DNA of 64,000 nt, from positions 3,344,001 through 3,408,000 of the forward strand of contig NZ_CP116805.1 of NCBI RefSeq assembly GCF_028463845.1, in the 5' to 3' direction. Below, piece after piece: positions 7,709-16,541 of this stretch (position 1 is its first letter; each line of letters begins with the position of its first letter). A program made the position numbers and the translations under genes. The notes beneath the pieces were generated by a model that was given only the letters and a program-made list of their open reading frames with translations, was not told the origin of the DNA and did not search any database. The stretch comes from Gimibacter soli (GTDB taxonomy: Bacteria > Pseudomonadota > Alphaproteobacteria > Sphingomonadales > Kordiimonadaceae).

Positions 7709-8716
7709 TCAGCCGAGCTTGGCCATCGCCACTGCCGTATCCGACATGCGGTTCGAGAAGCCCCATTCGTTATCGTACCACGAAAGGACACGCACGAACT
7801 TGCCGTCGATGACTTTCGTCTGGCTGGCGTCGAAGGTCGAGCTGTTGGCGCAGTGGTTGAAGTCGATCGAAACAGCCGGGGTGTCTTCGTAGCCGAGAAC
7901 GCCTTTGAGCGCACCGTTCGAAGCTGCCTTGATGGCTGCGTTGATCTCTTCAGCAGAGGTCTCGCGGCCGGCATCGAACTTCAGGTCGATCATCGACACG
8001 TTCGGGGTCGGTACGCGAACGGCCGAACCGTCGAGCTTGCCCTTCAGCTCCGGCAGCACGAGGCCCACGGCTTTCGCGGCACCGGTCGAGGTCGGGATCA
8101 TCGACAGGGCAGCCGCACGCGCGCGGCGCGGGTCGCTGTGGAGCGTATCCAGCACCGGCTGGTCACCCGTGTAGGCGTGAACGGTGGTCATGTAGCCACG
8201 CTCGATACCCACGAGGTCGTTGAGCACCTTGGCAACGGGTGCCAGGCAGTTGGTGGTGCAGGACGCGTTCGAGACGATGATGTCGTCTTTGGTGAGGAGG
8301 TGATGGTTCACGCCGTAAACAACGGTGCGGTCTTCACCCGTGCCGGGCGCCGAGATCAGCACCTTCTTGGCGCCTGCATCGAGGTGCAGGCGGGCTTTTT
8401 CGGCCTTCGTGAAGATACCGGTGCATTCCATGGCGATATCAACGCCTTCCTTGCCCCACGGCAGGTCAGCCGGGTTGCGCTCGGCGGTCACGCGGATACG
8501 GTCACCATTCACGACGATGCAGTCGCCGTCCACGACAACTTCGCCACGGAACGGGCCGTGGACGCTGTCGCGACGCAGGAGATAGGCATTCATCTCGACA
8601 TCGCCGAGGTCGTTGATGGCAACAACCTTGATGTCCGTGCGGCCGCTTTCATAGATAGCGCGCAGCACGTTCCGGCCGATGCGGCCAAAGCCGTTAATGG
8701 AAACACGAACCGTCAT
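7709..8716 (-). CDS. gap: Type I glyceraldehyde-3-phosphate dehydrogenase
   Basis: 335 residues. Oxidises glyceraldehyde 3-phosphate to 1,3-bisphosphoglycerate with NAD(P). The Rossmann start [16 protein letters not shown], the catalytic [12 protein letters not shown] (active-site Cys around residue 155), the catalytic His in [10 protein letters not shown], and the phosphate-binding [11 protein letters not shown] are all present, as is the C-terminal [19 protein letters not shown] precedes the ATG. Lies between tkt and pgk, the usual alphaproteobacterial arrangement. Confidence 0.96.
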   Translation of the reverse strand: MTVRVSINGFGRIGRNVLRAIYESGRTDIKVVAINDLGDVEMNAYLLRRDSVHGPFRGEVVVDGDCIVVNGDRIRVTAERNPADLPWGKEGVDIAMECTGIFTKAEKARLHLDAGAKKVLISAPGTGEDRTVVYGVNHHLLTKDDIIVSNASCTTNCLAPVAKVLNDLVGIERGYMTTVHAYTGDQPVLDTLHSDPRRARAAALSMIPTSTGAAKAVGLVLPELKGKLDGSAVRVPTPNVSMIDLKFDAGRETSAEEINAAIKAASNGALKGVLGYEDTPAVSIDFNHCANSSTFDASQTKVIDGKFVRVLSWYDNEWGFSNRMSDTAVAMAKLG

Positions 8717-8769
8717 GGGTATTCCTCCGGGTTAGATCGTGGTCTGGGGACCAGAATTGCTGTTTTTTA

Positions 8770-10773
8770 TTAGAGCTTGTTTTTGACAGCCGCAACAAGC
8801 GCTTCGGCAGTCACGCCGAAATGATCGTAAAGCTGTTCTGCCGGGGCCGACGCGCCGAAGCTGTCGATCCCGATATTCACGCCGTCAAGGCCGGTGTAAC
8901 GCTGCCAGCCGAAGGTCGAAGCGGCTTCGATCGATGCCTTCAGGGCATCCGCCGGCAGCACGCTTGCCTTGTAGGCGGCGTCCTGCACATCGAAAAGCTC
9001 GGTCGACGGCATGGAAACGAGACGGGTGGCAATGCCTTCGGCTTCGAGGATATCGCGGGCTTTTGCGGCGATCTCGACTTCCGAACCGGTACCGATCAGC
9101 ACAACCTTCGGCTTGCCGCCGGTGGCCTCGCGCAGAATGTAGCCGCCCTTGGCGCAGAGGTTTTCAGCCGTGAATTCAGCGCGCAGCTGCGGCAGGTTCT
9201 GGCGGGTCAGCGACAGGACGCTCGGCGTTTCCTTGGCTTTCAGCGCCAGCGCCCAGCATTCAGCCGTTTCGACCACATCAGCCGGACGGAACACATAAAG
9301 GTTCGGCATGGCGCGGAGCGAGGCCAGATGCTCGATCGGCTGGTGGGTCGGGCCGTCTTCACCAAGGCCGATGCTGTCGTGGGTCATCACATAGATGGCA
9401 CGTTGCTTCATCAGCGCCGCCAGACGGATCGCCGGACGGGCATAGTCGGTGAACACGAGGAACGTGCCGCCATAGGGGATATGCATGTTCGAGAGCGCGA
9501 TACCGTTCATCGCAGCGCACATTTCGAACTCGCGGATACCGTAATACATATAGCGACCAGAGAAATCGTCAGCGGTGATCGCGCCCATGCCTTTGGTGAG
9601 CGTGAGGTTCGAACCGGTGAGGTCAGCCGAGCCGCCGATGGTTTCAGGCAGCACGCCGTTGATCACTTCAAGCGCCATCTGGCTGGCCTTGCGGGTCGCA
9701 ACCTTCTGGGGTTCAGCCGCGAGCTTGGCTTTATAGTCGTCGATAGCTTTATCGAAACCGGCCGGCAGGTCCTTGTTCAGGCGGCGCTCCAGATCGGCTT
9801 TCTTGGCGGCATCAAGGCCATCGAATTTCTTTTTCCACGAAGCAGTGAGCTTGGCACCGGCGGTGCCGACCTTGCGCCAGTTCGTCAGCACATCTTCAGG
9901 GATCACGAAGGGCTCATGCGGCCAGCCGAGCTCAACACGTGCGGCGGCGATTTCGTCAGCACCAAGGGGCGAGCCGTGGGTTGCCGAGGTGCCCTGCTTG
10001 TTCGGGGCGCCGAAGCCGATCACCGTGCGGCAGGCGATGAGCGAGGGGCGCTCGTCTTCACGGGCGAGCTCGATTGCGGTTTCGATGGCTTCCTCGTCAT
10101 GGCCGTCTACCGACTGAACGTGCCAACCGGCAGCTTCGAAGCGCATGTGCATGTCTTCGCTGGTCGAGAGGTCGGTCTTGCCGTCGATCGAGATCGAGTT
10201 GTCGTCCCACAGAACAACCATCTTGCCGAGCTTCAGGTGGCCGGCGAGCGAGATGGCTTCCTGCGAAACGCCTTCCATCAGGCAGCCGTCACCGGCGATC
10301 ACATAGGTATGGTAATCGAAGAGGTCGCCGCCGAATTCGGTGTTGGCAAGGCGTTCCGCAATCGCCATGCCGACCGAAGTGGCAAGACCCTGACCAAGAG
10401 GACCGGTGGTGGTTTCAACGCCCGGGCACTCGCCGAATTCGGGGTGGCCGGCGGTCGGGCTGTGCAGCTGGCGGAAGTTCTTGATGTCTTCCATCGTCGG
10501 GTGTTCGTAGCCCGTCAGGTGCAGAAGCGAATAGATGAGCATCGAACCGTGACCGGCCGACAGGACGAAACGGTCGCGGCCCGGCCAGGTCGGCCATTTG
10601 GGATCGAAGCGCAGGAACTTCGAGAACAGTACGGTGGCGACATCGGCCATGCCCATCGGCATGCCGGGGTGGCCGGAATTGGCCTTCTGCACCGCGTCCA
10701 TCGAAAGGGCGCGGATGGCATTGGCCATGTTCTTGTGGATCTGGTCGTCGTACTGCTCGATCGGGGCGTTCAT
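8770..10773 (-). CDS. tkt: Transketolase
   Basis: 667 residues, thiamine-diphosphate enzyme moving two-carbon units between sugar phosphates in the pentose phosphate pathway. Recognised by KANSGHPGMPMGMAD (about 30-44), the ThDP motif GDGCLMEGVSQEA (about 158-170) ending in an asparagine-containing WDDNSISIDG, the central FTDYARPAIRLAAL with THDSIGLGEDGPTHQP, and a C-terminal transketolase domain. The ATG at 10773 matches the usual family start; the longer frame to 10989 runs into the promoter region. First gene of the tkt-gap-pgk series, divergent from the cell-division gene pair. Confidence 0.96.
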   Translation of the reverse strand: MNAPIEQYDDQIHKNMANAIRALSMDAVQKANSGHPGMPMGMADVATVLFSKFLRFDPKWPTWPGRDRFVLSAGHGSMLIYSLLHLTGYEHPTMEDIKNFRQLHSPTAGHPEFGECPGVETTTGPLGQGLATSVGMAIAERLANTEFGGDLFDYHTYVIAGDGCLMEGVSQEAISLAGHLKLGKMVVLWDDNSISIDGKTDLSTSEDMHMRFEAAGWHVQSVDGHDEEAIETAIELAREDERPSLIACRTVIGFGAPNKQGTSATHGSPLGADEIAAARVELGWPHEPFVIPEDVLTNWRKVGTAGAKLTASWKKKFDGLDAAKKADLERRLNKDLPAGFDKAIDDYKAKLAAEPQKVATRKASQMALEVINGVLPETIGGSADLTGSNLTLTKGMGAITADDFSGRYMYYGIREFEMCAAMNGIALSNMHIPYGGTFLVFTDYARPAIRLAALMKQRAIYVMTHDSIGLGEDGPTHQPIEHLASLRAMPNLYVFRPADVVETAECWALALKAKETPSVLSLTRQNLPQLRAEFTAENLCAKGGYILREATGGKPKVVLIGTGSEVEIAAKARDILEAEGIATRLVSMPSTELFDVQDAAYKASVLPADALKASIEAASTFGWQRYTGLDGVNIGIDSFGASAPAEQLYDHFGVTAEALVAAVKNKL

Positions 10774-11015
10774 TTTTAAGCGGCTTCTTTCTGTGAAGAA
10801 TGAGACAAGCGGGCACCGCGGGGTGCTCTCGTCTGCCGCCCCGGCGCCGAATGGCGGCAAAATGGCGAGGAAGCCTCTCTGAGTCAACCGAAGAAGGGCC
10901 GCGATGCGCCGAATTCTGCCGCTTGGCACGCACTTCCACCTGCCCGATTGACCTTCGTCCAAGGAAAGCCCTATCCTCGCAACCCTCAAGGGCGGGCAAA
11001 AGGAAAGATACTGTC
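10774..11015. promoter_or_regulatory. Divergent promoter region, tkt / coiled-coil gene
   Basis: 242 bases between divergent starts. It must contain promoters for both directions, but I cannot identify convincing -35/-10 pairs or an operator. No supported small gene. Confidence 0.4.
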
Positions 11016-11510
11016 ATGGCCGCAAACCACCGACCGGACGAATTGGAACGTGCCCGCGCGCGACTCGAGGGGGCCTTGTCGCGCCTCGCCCAGGGTGTGG
11101 CGAGCCAGCGTGAAGCCATCTCCATGGCGTCCGAGATCGTCGAGGAAAAGGACGAAATGTCCCGCCGTGTCACCCGGCTCGAGACGGAAAACCTGAAGCT
11201 GCACGAACAGATCGCATCGATGGCGCTGGCCCCGCAAGGCGGCGGCGACGAACTCGCCGAGGAACTGCGGCTGGTGGCCGAAGAAAAAGCGGCGATTGAA
11301 AAGAATTACGCGCTCCTGAAGCGCCAGTATGCGCAGTTGCAGGACCAGTATGATGCGGCCGGCAGCGAGATCGAGGACAATAGCGACCTGATGGTCGAGA
11401 ACCGCACGCTGCGCTCGGCGCTCAACCGCCTGACCGAAGAACGCGACGAAATGAAAGCAAGCCTCGATGCCGCGATTGCCGAGCTTGAAGGCCTGATGGC
11501 AGAGGTGTGA
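11016..11510 (+). CDS. Coiled-coil protein upstream of zapA (DUF4164-like)
   Basis: 164 residues, almost entirely predicted helical coiled coil: heptad-like leucines with abundant Glu, Lys and Arg from about residue 5 to 160 (for example RLETENLKLHEQ and ALLKRQYAQLQDQYD). No signal peptide or membrane segment, so cytoplasmic. Genes at this position next to zapA in alphaproteobacteria often encode short coiled-coil proteins of the DUF4164 type, and a role in division-ring organisation is suggested by context only. The stop is followed one base later by the zapA ATG, implying translational coupling. AGGAAAG precedes the chosen ATG. Confidence 0.7.
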   Translation: MAANHRPDELERARARLEGALSRLAQGVASQREAISMASEIVEEKDEMSRRVTRLETENLKLHEQIASMALAPQGGGDELAEELRLVAEEKAAIEKNYALLKRQYAQLQDQYDAAGSEIEDNSDLMVENRTLRSALNRLTEERDEMKASLDAAIAELEGLMAEV

Positions 11511-11511
11511 G

Positions 11512-11829
11512 ATGGCCCAGATCAATGTGAACATCAACGGCAAGCTCTATCCCCTCGCCTGCGCCGACGGCGAGGAAAGCCGCCTGCATGACCTCGCCTC
11601 CTATGTGGACAGCAAGGCCCGCGACCTGACGGTGCGCCTTGGCCATGTCAGCGAGGCGCGGCTTCTTCTCATGGTTTCGCTGATGATTGCCGATGAATTG
11701 CAGGATGCGCTCGAATCGGGCGGCACACCCGGCATCGTCGGCACTTTCAGCGCCGATGACTTCGCTTCCGTCCTCAATGAAGTGGCGGCAGAAGTGGAAG
11801 GCATTGCAGAAAGGCTCGAGAAAGCTTAA
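11512..11829 (+). CDS. zapA: Cell division protein ZapA
   Basis: 105 residues. FtsZ-binding protein that promotes bundling of FtsZ filaments at the division site. The N-terminal half has the ZapA fold signature: INVNINGKLYPLACADGEE, then LHDLASYVDSKARDL and LLLMVSLMIADEL; the C-terminal part is a helix ending the short protein. Directly downstream of the coiled-coil gene and directly upstream of 6S RNA and the 5-formyltetrahydrofolate cyclo-ligase gene, an order conserved in many proteobacteria. Confidence 0.93.
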   Translation: MAQINVNINGKLYPLACADGEESRLHDLASYVDSKARDLTVRLGHVSEARLLLMVSLMIADELQDALESGGTPGIVGTFSADDFASVLNEVAAEVEGIAERLEKA

Positions 11830-11864
11830 ATAAGCCGCGCGGGTACTGCGCTGTGCGCGCGATA

Positions 11865-12012
11865 TGCAGTAATTCCCCGGGGCTATAAGTTCTTCCAGGG
11901 AGCTGTCCCTGAGCCGGACCGTGGTCCGGCACATACGGCGCCCACCTGCATTGCAGGTTCCGGAGGATACAAACGTCAGACGGCAGAGGCGGTCCCGCAC
12001 CCTTCCTCTTCT
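11865..12012 (+). ncRNA. ssrS: 6S RNA
   Basis: The 211-base gap between zapA and the cyclo-ligase gene is the conserved location of 6S RNA in proteobacteria. The sequence contains GTCCCTGAGCCG (11904-11915), the hallmark single-strand-to-stem stretch of 6S RNAs, inside an extended complementary region. 6S RNA mimics an open promoter and binds RNA polymerase with the housekeeping sigma factor in stationary phase. The 5' and 3' ends given are estimates. Confidence 0.8.
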
Positions 12013-12040
12013 TTCGGCCCCACCACCCGAGGACCGGCCA

Positions 12041-12622
12041 ATGGAAAACGCAGACAAGACGGCCCTTCGCGCCGAGGCGCGCCGCATCCGCGCCGGGCTT
12101 GCCAAAATGTATGGCTATGCCGCTGCTGAAGCGATTGTCGACCACGGCCTGAAGTTCCTGATGGCGCGCCCCAAGGGCAGCGTGATTGCCGGCTACTGGC
12201 CGAAGGGCGACGAGCTGGACCCGCGCCTCCTGATGATGGCGCTGGAACGTGCCGGGTTTGAAATCGCGCTTCCCGTGGTGCAGGGTGACGACGAGCCCCT
12301 CACCTTCCGCCGCTTCGGCGAAGGCGACCCGCTGGTTGAAGGCCCCTATGGCATCATGATGCCGGGCGGCGATGCGCCCGTGGTGACGCCCTCCACGCTC
12401 ATTGTGCCGCTTCTCTCATACGACGCCGATTGTTACCGGCTGGGGCAAGGCGGCGGCTATTATGACCGCACACTGGCGGCAATGCCCGGTGCATCCGCAT
12501 TCGGCTTTGCCTATGCCGGCCAGTTCGTGAACTATATCCCGCGAGAGGTGCATGACATGCCGCTCCATGGCATCATCACCGAAACGGGCATCTATGTGCC
12601 CCAACGCCACAACAAGACCTGA
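12041..12622 (+). CDS. 5-formyltetrahydrofolate cyclo-ligase
   Basis: 193 residues. ATP-dependent conversion of 5-formyltetrahydrofolate to 5,10-methenyltetrahydrofolate (EC 6.3.3.2). Motifs are IAGYWPKGDELD (about 48-59), FEIALPVV and the ATP/folate loop LLSYDADCYRLGQGGGYYDRTL (about 125-146), where most relatives have AFD instead of SYD. GAGGA lies upstream of the ATG at 12041; the longer frame would run through the 6S RNA. The zapA-ssrS-cyclo-ligase order supports the call. Confidence 0.92.
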   Translation: MENADKTALRAEARRIRAGLAKMYGYAAAEAIVDHGLKFLMARPKGSVIAGYWPKGDELDPRLLMMALERAGFEIALPVVQGDDEPLTFRRFGEGDPLVEGPYGIMMPGGDAPVVTPSTLIVPLLSYDADCYRLGQGGGYYDRTLAAMPGASAFGFAYAGQFVNYIPREVHDMPLHGIITETGIYVPQRHNKT

Positions 12623-12642
12623 CGAAAAGGAAAGGCCCGCCC

Positions 12643-13458
12643 ATGCGACTGTTGTTTCTCGGAGACCTGATGGGACGGAGCGGCCGTGACGCGGCTGTGT
12701 CCGCACTGCCTGACCTCCGCCAGAAACTCAAACTCGATTTCGTCGTGGTGAACGGCGAGAACGCAGCCGCGGGCTTCGGGCTCACCGACAAGATCGCCAA
12801 CAGCGTGATCCAGGCAGGCGCCGACGTCGTCTCGGGCGGCAACCATACCTTCGACCAGCGCGACATCATGAGCGCGATCGATGCCGACCCGCGCATCCTT
12901 CGCCCGATCAATTATCCTGACGGCACACCGGGGCGTGGCTGGTACATCTATGAAGCGCCGCGTGGCAAGAAGGTGATGGTGATCAACGCCATGGCCCGCA
13001 CCTTCATGAACCCGATGGATTGCCCCTTCCGCGCGATTGACGCCGTGCTGAAAAACCACCGGCTGGGCGTCACCGTGCATGCGATCCTTGTGGATTTCCA
13101 CGGCGAGGCCACCTCCGAGAAGATGGCGATGGGCCATTATCTGGATGGTCGGGTCAGCCTCGTGGTTGGCACCCACAGCCATATCCCGACCGCCGATTGC
13201 CAGATCCTCGATGGCGGCACTGCCTACCAGACGGACGCAGGCATGTGCGGCGACTATAACAGCGTGATCGGCATGCAGAAGGACGAGCCGATCAGCCGCT
13301 TCCTCACCAAGATGAACAAGGAACGCTACAGCCCGGCCGAGGGCCCGGCCACAATCTGCGGCACCTTCGTTGAAACCGACGACCGCACGGGCCTTGCCAA
13401 ACGCATCGAACCCGTCCGCATCGGCCCCCGCCTGATGGAACATATCCCGACGCTTTAA
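12643..13458 (+). CDS. YmdB-like metallophosphoesterase (TIGR00282 family)
   Basis: 271 residues, the standard length for this family of di-metal phosphodiesterases; the Bacillus member YmdB hydrolyses 2',3'-cyclic nucleotides and affects biofilm and sporulation genes. Metal-binding motifs are FLGDLMGRSGR (residues 5-15), VVNGENAAAGFGLT, GGNHTFDQ, VDFHGEATSEK and VGTHSHIPTAD. Cytoplasmic, no signal. It starts 20 bases after the cyclo-ligase gene, so both are likely in one transcript with zapA. Confidence 0.9.
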   Translation: MRLLFLGDLMGRSGRDAAVSALPDLRQKLKLDFVVVNGENAAAGFGLTDKIANSVIQAGADVVSGGNHTFDQRDIMSAIDADPRILRPINYPDGTPGRGWYIYEAPRGKKVMVINAMARTFMNPMDCPFRAIDAVLKNHRLGVTVHAILVDFHGEATSEKMAMGHYLDGRVSLVVGTHSHIPTADCQILDGGTAYQTDAGMCGDYNSVIGMQKDEPISRFLTKMNKERYSPAEGPATICGTFVETDDRTGLAKRIEPVRIGPRLMEHIPTL

Positions 13459-13560
13459 AGTCCGTTACTACCCCAAGATGTCACTGGACAATCACACCTT
13501 TTGATTGCATTAAAATAGTCGTTAATGATTCTTTAATTTTTGCAATTCCTTGGGGGTCTT

Positions 13561-15393
13561 GTGGTCAATCGTATCCTGCGGGCGGAAGCTATACTTCCGT
13601 CATCTCTCGATCTGTCGCTGGAGAGCACGGCCCCGGTGAAGGCTGCTGCGACCGTTCAGGGCATAATGCTGACCGGCACCAGCGGTGCGGACGTGCTGCA
13701 GGGCGGTGCTGGCGACGATTCACTCTCCGGCATGGCGGGCAACGACACGATCATTGGCGGCGGCGGGCATGATTCCCTGCGTGCTCATGAAGGCAATGAC
13801 CTGATCTTCGCAGGCGACGGCAACGACAATGTGCTGGCGGGCGACGGCAACGATACCGTCTGGGCTGGCGCTGCGGACACGGGCGACGACGAGGTCTCCG
13901 GGCAGGCTGGTGACGATATTCTTGGCGGCCGCTACGGGAATGACACGCTGGTCGGTGGTGCGGGGGCAGATACCCTTTACGGCAGCTATGGCGACGACAT
14001 GCTGTTCGGCTCCGGCACAGCACGGGACGGCGTGGCCTACAACAATACTGATGCCTCGAACGCCATCTGGGCTGGCTACGGCGATGACTATTTACAGGCC
14101 GGGCACGGTGGCGACACGCTGGCAACCGGCGAGGGCGACGATACGGTCAAGGGCGGCAACGGCAATGATGCCATCTATGGCGGCCCGCAAGCCGGGAACG
14201 GCGCCCGCAATGACGACTATCTGCTGGGCAACGGCGGCAACGATTCCATCTATGGTGCGGTTGGCGACGACTATATTGACGGCGGCAGTGGCAACGACCT
14301 TCTCTATGCCGGCAGCGGCGACGATACCGTTTACGGCGGCTCGGGGAACGACACACTGTATGCCGGCAAAGGCTATGACTATCTGATCGGCGAGGGCGGC
14401 CGCGACCAATTCTTCGTCGCCTACGACTCCGAATTTGTCTGGATAAGCGACTATTATGCCGACGACGACAGCATCACGATCCTCAACAGCCACGGCGGAG
14501 GGGTCGATTTCGAGGAATTCCTTGATTCCGGTTACAACACGACGGTGGATACCGCCGACGGCGTAATGTTCGACCTTGATAACGGACGCCAGCTTTTCCT
14601 GTCGGGTCTCACGATCGAGGAACTGACAGGCGCGCCCGTCGACCCGGGCGAGGGCCAACTGGACCCCGATTTGCCGGAAATTCCGAGCAACTGGGGCTCA
14701 TCCGCGACCCTTGAGATTGGTGAGGAATACTATAGCCAGATCGACTATTCTGGTGATCAGGACTGGATCATCCTTGCTGTGGACAGTTTCGGCGGGGTGG
14801 AAATCACCATCGAGATGAAAGGCCTGTCTTCCGGTGCCGGCACGCTTGAATATCCAGAAGTCAGAGGGGTCTATGACAATAACGGCTTCTCTCTTCCGGT
14901 GCGGATAGAACCGGGCGCAGATGGCAACGATTCCAAGGTTTCCTTCTATGCCTATTCGCCCGGCGAATATGCGATCATTGTGAACAGCTACCCTGCCGAC
15001 AGCATTGGCACCTATATCCTTTCCGCTGAGGAAACGGGCCCTGCTCCCGAAATCCCGGATGACTGGACAACTGGCGCTACTGCCCCCACCTTCGGCTCGT
15101 TCTTCGGTGACATTGAAACGCCCGGCGACGTGGACTGGATAGCCGTGAGCCTGCGAGGCGGCGTGACATACCAGTTTGATCTGGCCGGCTGGCTAGGTGT
15201 GGATGACGCCTATATCTACGGCATCTACGACTGGGAAGGCTCGTCTCTGGGTGACTTCGAGGATGACGACAGCGGCCCCGGCCTTGATGCCCGGATCAAC
15301 TTCCTCGCATGGGATTCCGACATCTATTACATCGCCGTAGGCGCCGCCGACGCCTCAACCGGTGGCTATGTCCTGAGTGTCGAGCCGATCTGA
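13561..15393 (+). CDS. RTX calcium-binding repeat protein with two pre-peptidase-type domains
   Basis: 610 residues. An N-terminal 40 residues without a signal peptide precede a block of RTX nonapeptides (GGxGxDxLx type, e.g. GGAGDDSLSG and GGSGNDTLYAG), about residues 45-285, expected to bind calcium outside the cell. After a linker come two beta-sandwich segments with the DxDWI motif (GDQDWIILAV and GDVDWIAVSL) and a closing YxLSxE-type strand, typical of bacterial pre-peptidase C-terminal (PPC) domains. RTX proteins generally leave by type I secretion; no T1SS genes are in the window. The GTG at 13561 is chosen because GGGGG lies 5-6 bases upstream; a TTG at 13540 is the alternative. Paralogue of the protein at 16542-18572. 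Confidence 0.8.
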   Translation: MVNRILRAEAILPSSLDLSLESTAPVKAAATVQGIMLTGTSGADVLQGGAGDDSLSGMAGNDTIIGGGGHDSLRAHEGNDLIFAGDGNDNVLAGDGNDTVWAGAADTGDDEVSGQAGDDILGGRYGNDTLVGGAGADTLYGSYGDDMLFGSGTARDGVAYNNTDASNAIWAGYGDDYLQAGHGGDTLATGEGDDTVKGGNGNDAIYGGPQAGNGARNDDYLLGNGGNDSIYGAVGDDYIDGGSGNDLLYAGSGDDTVYGGSGNDTLYAGKGYDYLIGEGGRDQFFVAYDSEFVWISDYYADDDSITILNSHGGGVDFEEFLDSGYNTTVDTADGVMFDLDNGRQLFLSGLTIEELTGAPVDPGEGQLDPDLPEIPSNWGSSATLEIGEEYYSQIDYSGDQDWIILAVDSFGGVEITIEMKGLSSGAGTLEYPEVRGVYDNNGFSLPVRIEPGADGNDSKVSFYAYSPGEYAIIVNSYPADSIGTYILSAEETGPAPEIPDDWTTGATAPTFGSFFGDIETPGDVDWIAVSLRGGVTYQFDLAGWLGVDDAYIYGIYDWEGSSLGDFEDDDSGPGLDARINFLAWDSDIYYIAVGAADASTGGYVLSVEPI

Positions 15394-15418
15394 TTTCCGG
15401 GCATCCTTGCCAGAGCGT

Positions 15419-16144
15419 TCAAGTTCCGGCGTGTTTGGGGAACTGCCTCGCCGCAAAGCCCGCAAGGCCGAAACCCATGATCATCATCAGCCATGTCGCA
15501 GGCTCCGGCACGGGGCCTGCAGCTTTGACCATGCTGACGTTATAGAGATCGACGTCGCCAAGGTCGGTCCGGATCATGCTGCCTTCCACCGAGCTGGCGG
15601 CGAGCAGCGACCACTGGTCGAAAAGGATCATGTCGTTGCCGGATATCAGTGTCTCGTCGAGGCTGTAGGCATTGACCTGCGCGAGGGTGATGGTAAGGCC
15701 CGCAAGCAACAGATCCGTCGCGCCCTGTGCCCGCATGAAATCGTAGATATTGTCGGTGCCGTCGCTGATGCCATCGAAAATCCAGATGAGATCGCCAATG
15801 GCATCAGTGCCGGGACCGTATTCCCAGCTCCGGTTGCCCAGTTCCCACTTGAAATAACCATAGGAATAGCGGGCCTGCCGGGCCGCATAGTCCGTATCGT
15901 CATGCTCGCTCTTGAAGAAAGCGTCGGCCCGCACGAGACTGTCGTCGGTCCACAAACGGGCGGAGAAGGTTGCGGGGTCGGCAATGCCATAACCGAAGGC
16001 AGCGGCCAGCGCCGCATTGCCCTGAAAGTCAGCCGTGCCGGTGAAGGTGTAGACCACCGATGAGGCCATGGCCGCACCCGGAACCGTTGCCATGATGGCG
16101 CCCGCCGCGCCCATGCGCCGTAGATGTTTTGAAAGCCAGCCCAT
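15419..16144 (-). CDS. PEP-CTERM sorting domain protein
   Basis: 241 residues, unknown function. Signal peptide about 1-27 ending AMA. The body starts SSVVYTFTGTADFQG, a pattern common at the mature N-terminus of this class, and is otherwise without recognised enzymatic motifs. The tail PVPEPATWLMMIMGFGLAG followed by AARQF is an exosortase recognition signal; the basic cluster after the hydrophobic segment is weaker than usual. Start at 16144 has GGGAGG upstream. It lies convergent to the first RTX gene, between the two RTX paralogues. Confidence 0.82.
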   Translation of the reverse strand: MGWLSKHLRRMGAAGAIMATVPGAAMASSVVYTFTGTADFQGNAALAAAFGYGIADPATFSARLWTDDSLVRADAFFKSEHDDTDYAARQARYSYGYFKWELGNRSWEYGPGTDAIGDLIWIFDGISDGTDNIYDFMRAQGATDLLLAGLTITLAQVNAYSLDETLISGNDMILFDQWSLLAASSVEGSMIRTDLGDVDLYNVSMVKAAGPVPEPATWLMMIMGFGLAGFAARQFPKHAGT

Positions 16145-16214
16145 GATCGCACCTCCCGCTATCTGGCAGATGCTTTCCCCTACCATCTTTCGGGCGATGC
16201 TTCCTTGACCCTGA

Positions 16215-16352
16215 TCAGCCTTTTGTCATTTCAACCAGCGGCAGGGATATTGAGGCCCCGATGAAGAGGATCGGATCGGCACTGAACTGACAGCCGGTGT
16301 GAAATACATCTCCAGTGATCTCCAGTGTCTGGTTCATTCTATGAGTTCCCAT
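16215..16352 (-). pseudogene. Probable remnant of a GNAT acetyltransferase gene
   Basis: A 45-codon minus-strand frame ends ISLPLVEMTKG, closely matching the end of the intact GNAT protein at 18563-19102 (VGVPLVEMAKDA). Upstream, TLEITGDVFHTGCQF aligns with TLMATMAGVPLYEACGY with two small gaps. The DNA shares a 17-base identical stretch over the PLVEM codons. An in-frame stop precedes the frame, and only the last beta strands of the fold remain, so it is either a decayed copy or a chance small frame. The rest of the 397-base gap 16145-16541 shows nothing else I can name. Confidence 0.45.
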
Positions 16353-16541
16353 TCAGCAAGCCCGGTGCGGATTTCTGGAGCTGGCCAAGCCTCGCAGCTG
16401 CATGCAATGGCACCCCTACAGGTCCAAGCCTTGAACAGCCACGAATGAATGCAACTTTTAGGAATTATTTAACGCAACCTCAACGATGATCGGGCTTATT
16501 GTTCAAAACCGGCCGCAAGATGAACCAGAAAGAGCCCAGTC

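Noticed and set aside
2059-10773. A Calvin cycle operon
   Set aside because: tkt, gap, pgk and an aldolase occur together as in cbb operons, but no RuBisCO, phosphoribulokinase or cbbR is present, so a glycolytic/pentose phosphate role is the simpler reading.
8821-10779. 652-codon plus-strand open frame over transketolase
   Set aside because: Antisense shadow of tkt; no signal, motif or ribosome-binding site of its own.
13690-14400. Tandem short DNA repeats resembling a CRISPR or minisatellite
   Set aside because: They are in-frame codon repeats for RTX nonapeptides, with variable units and no spacers.
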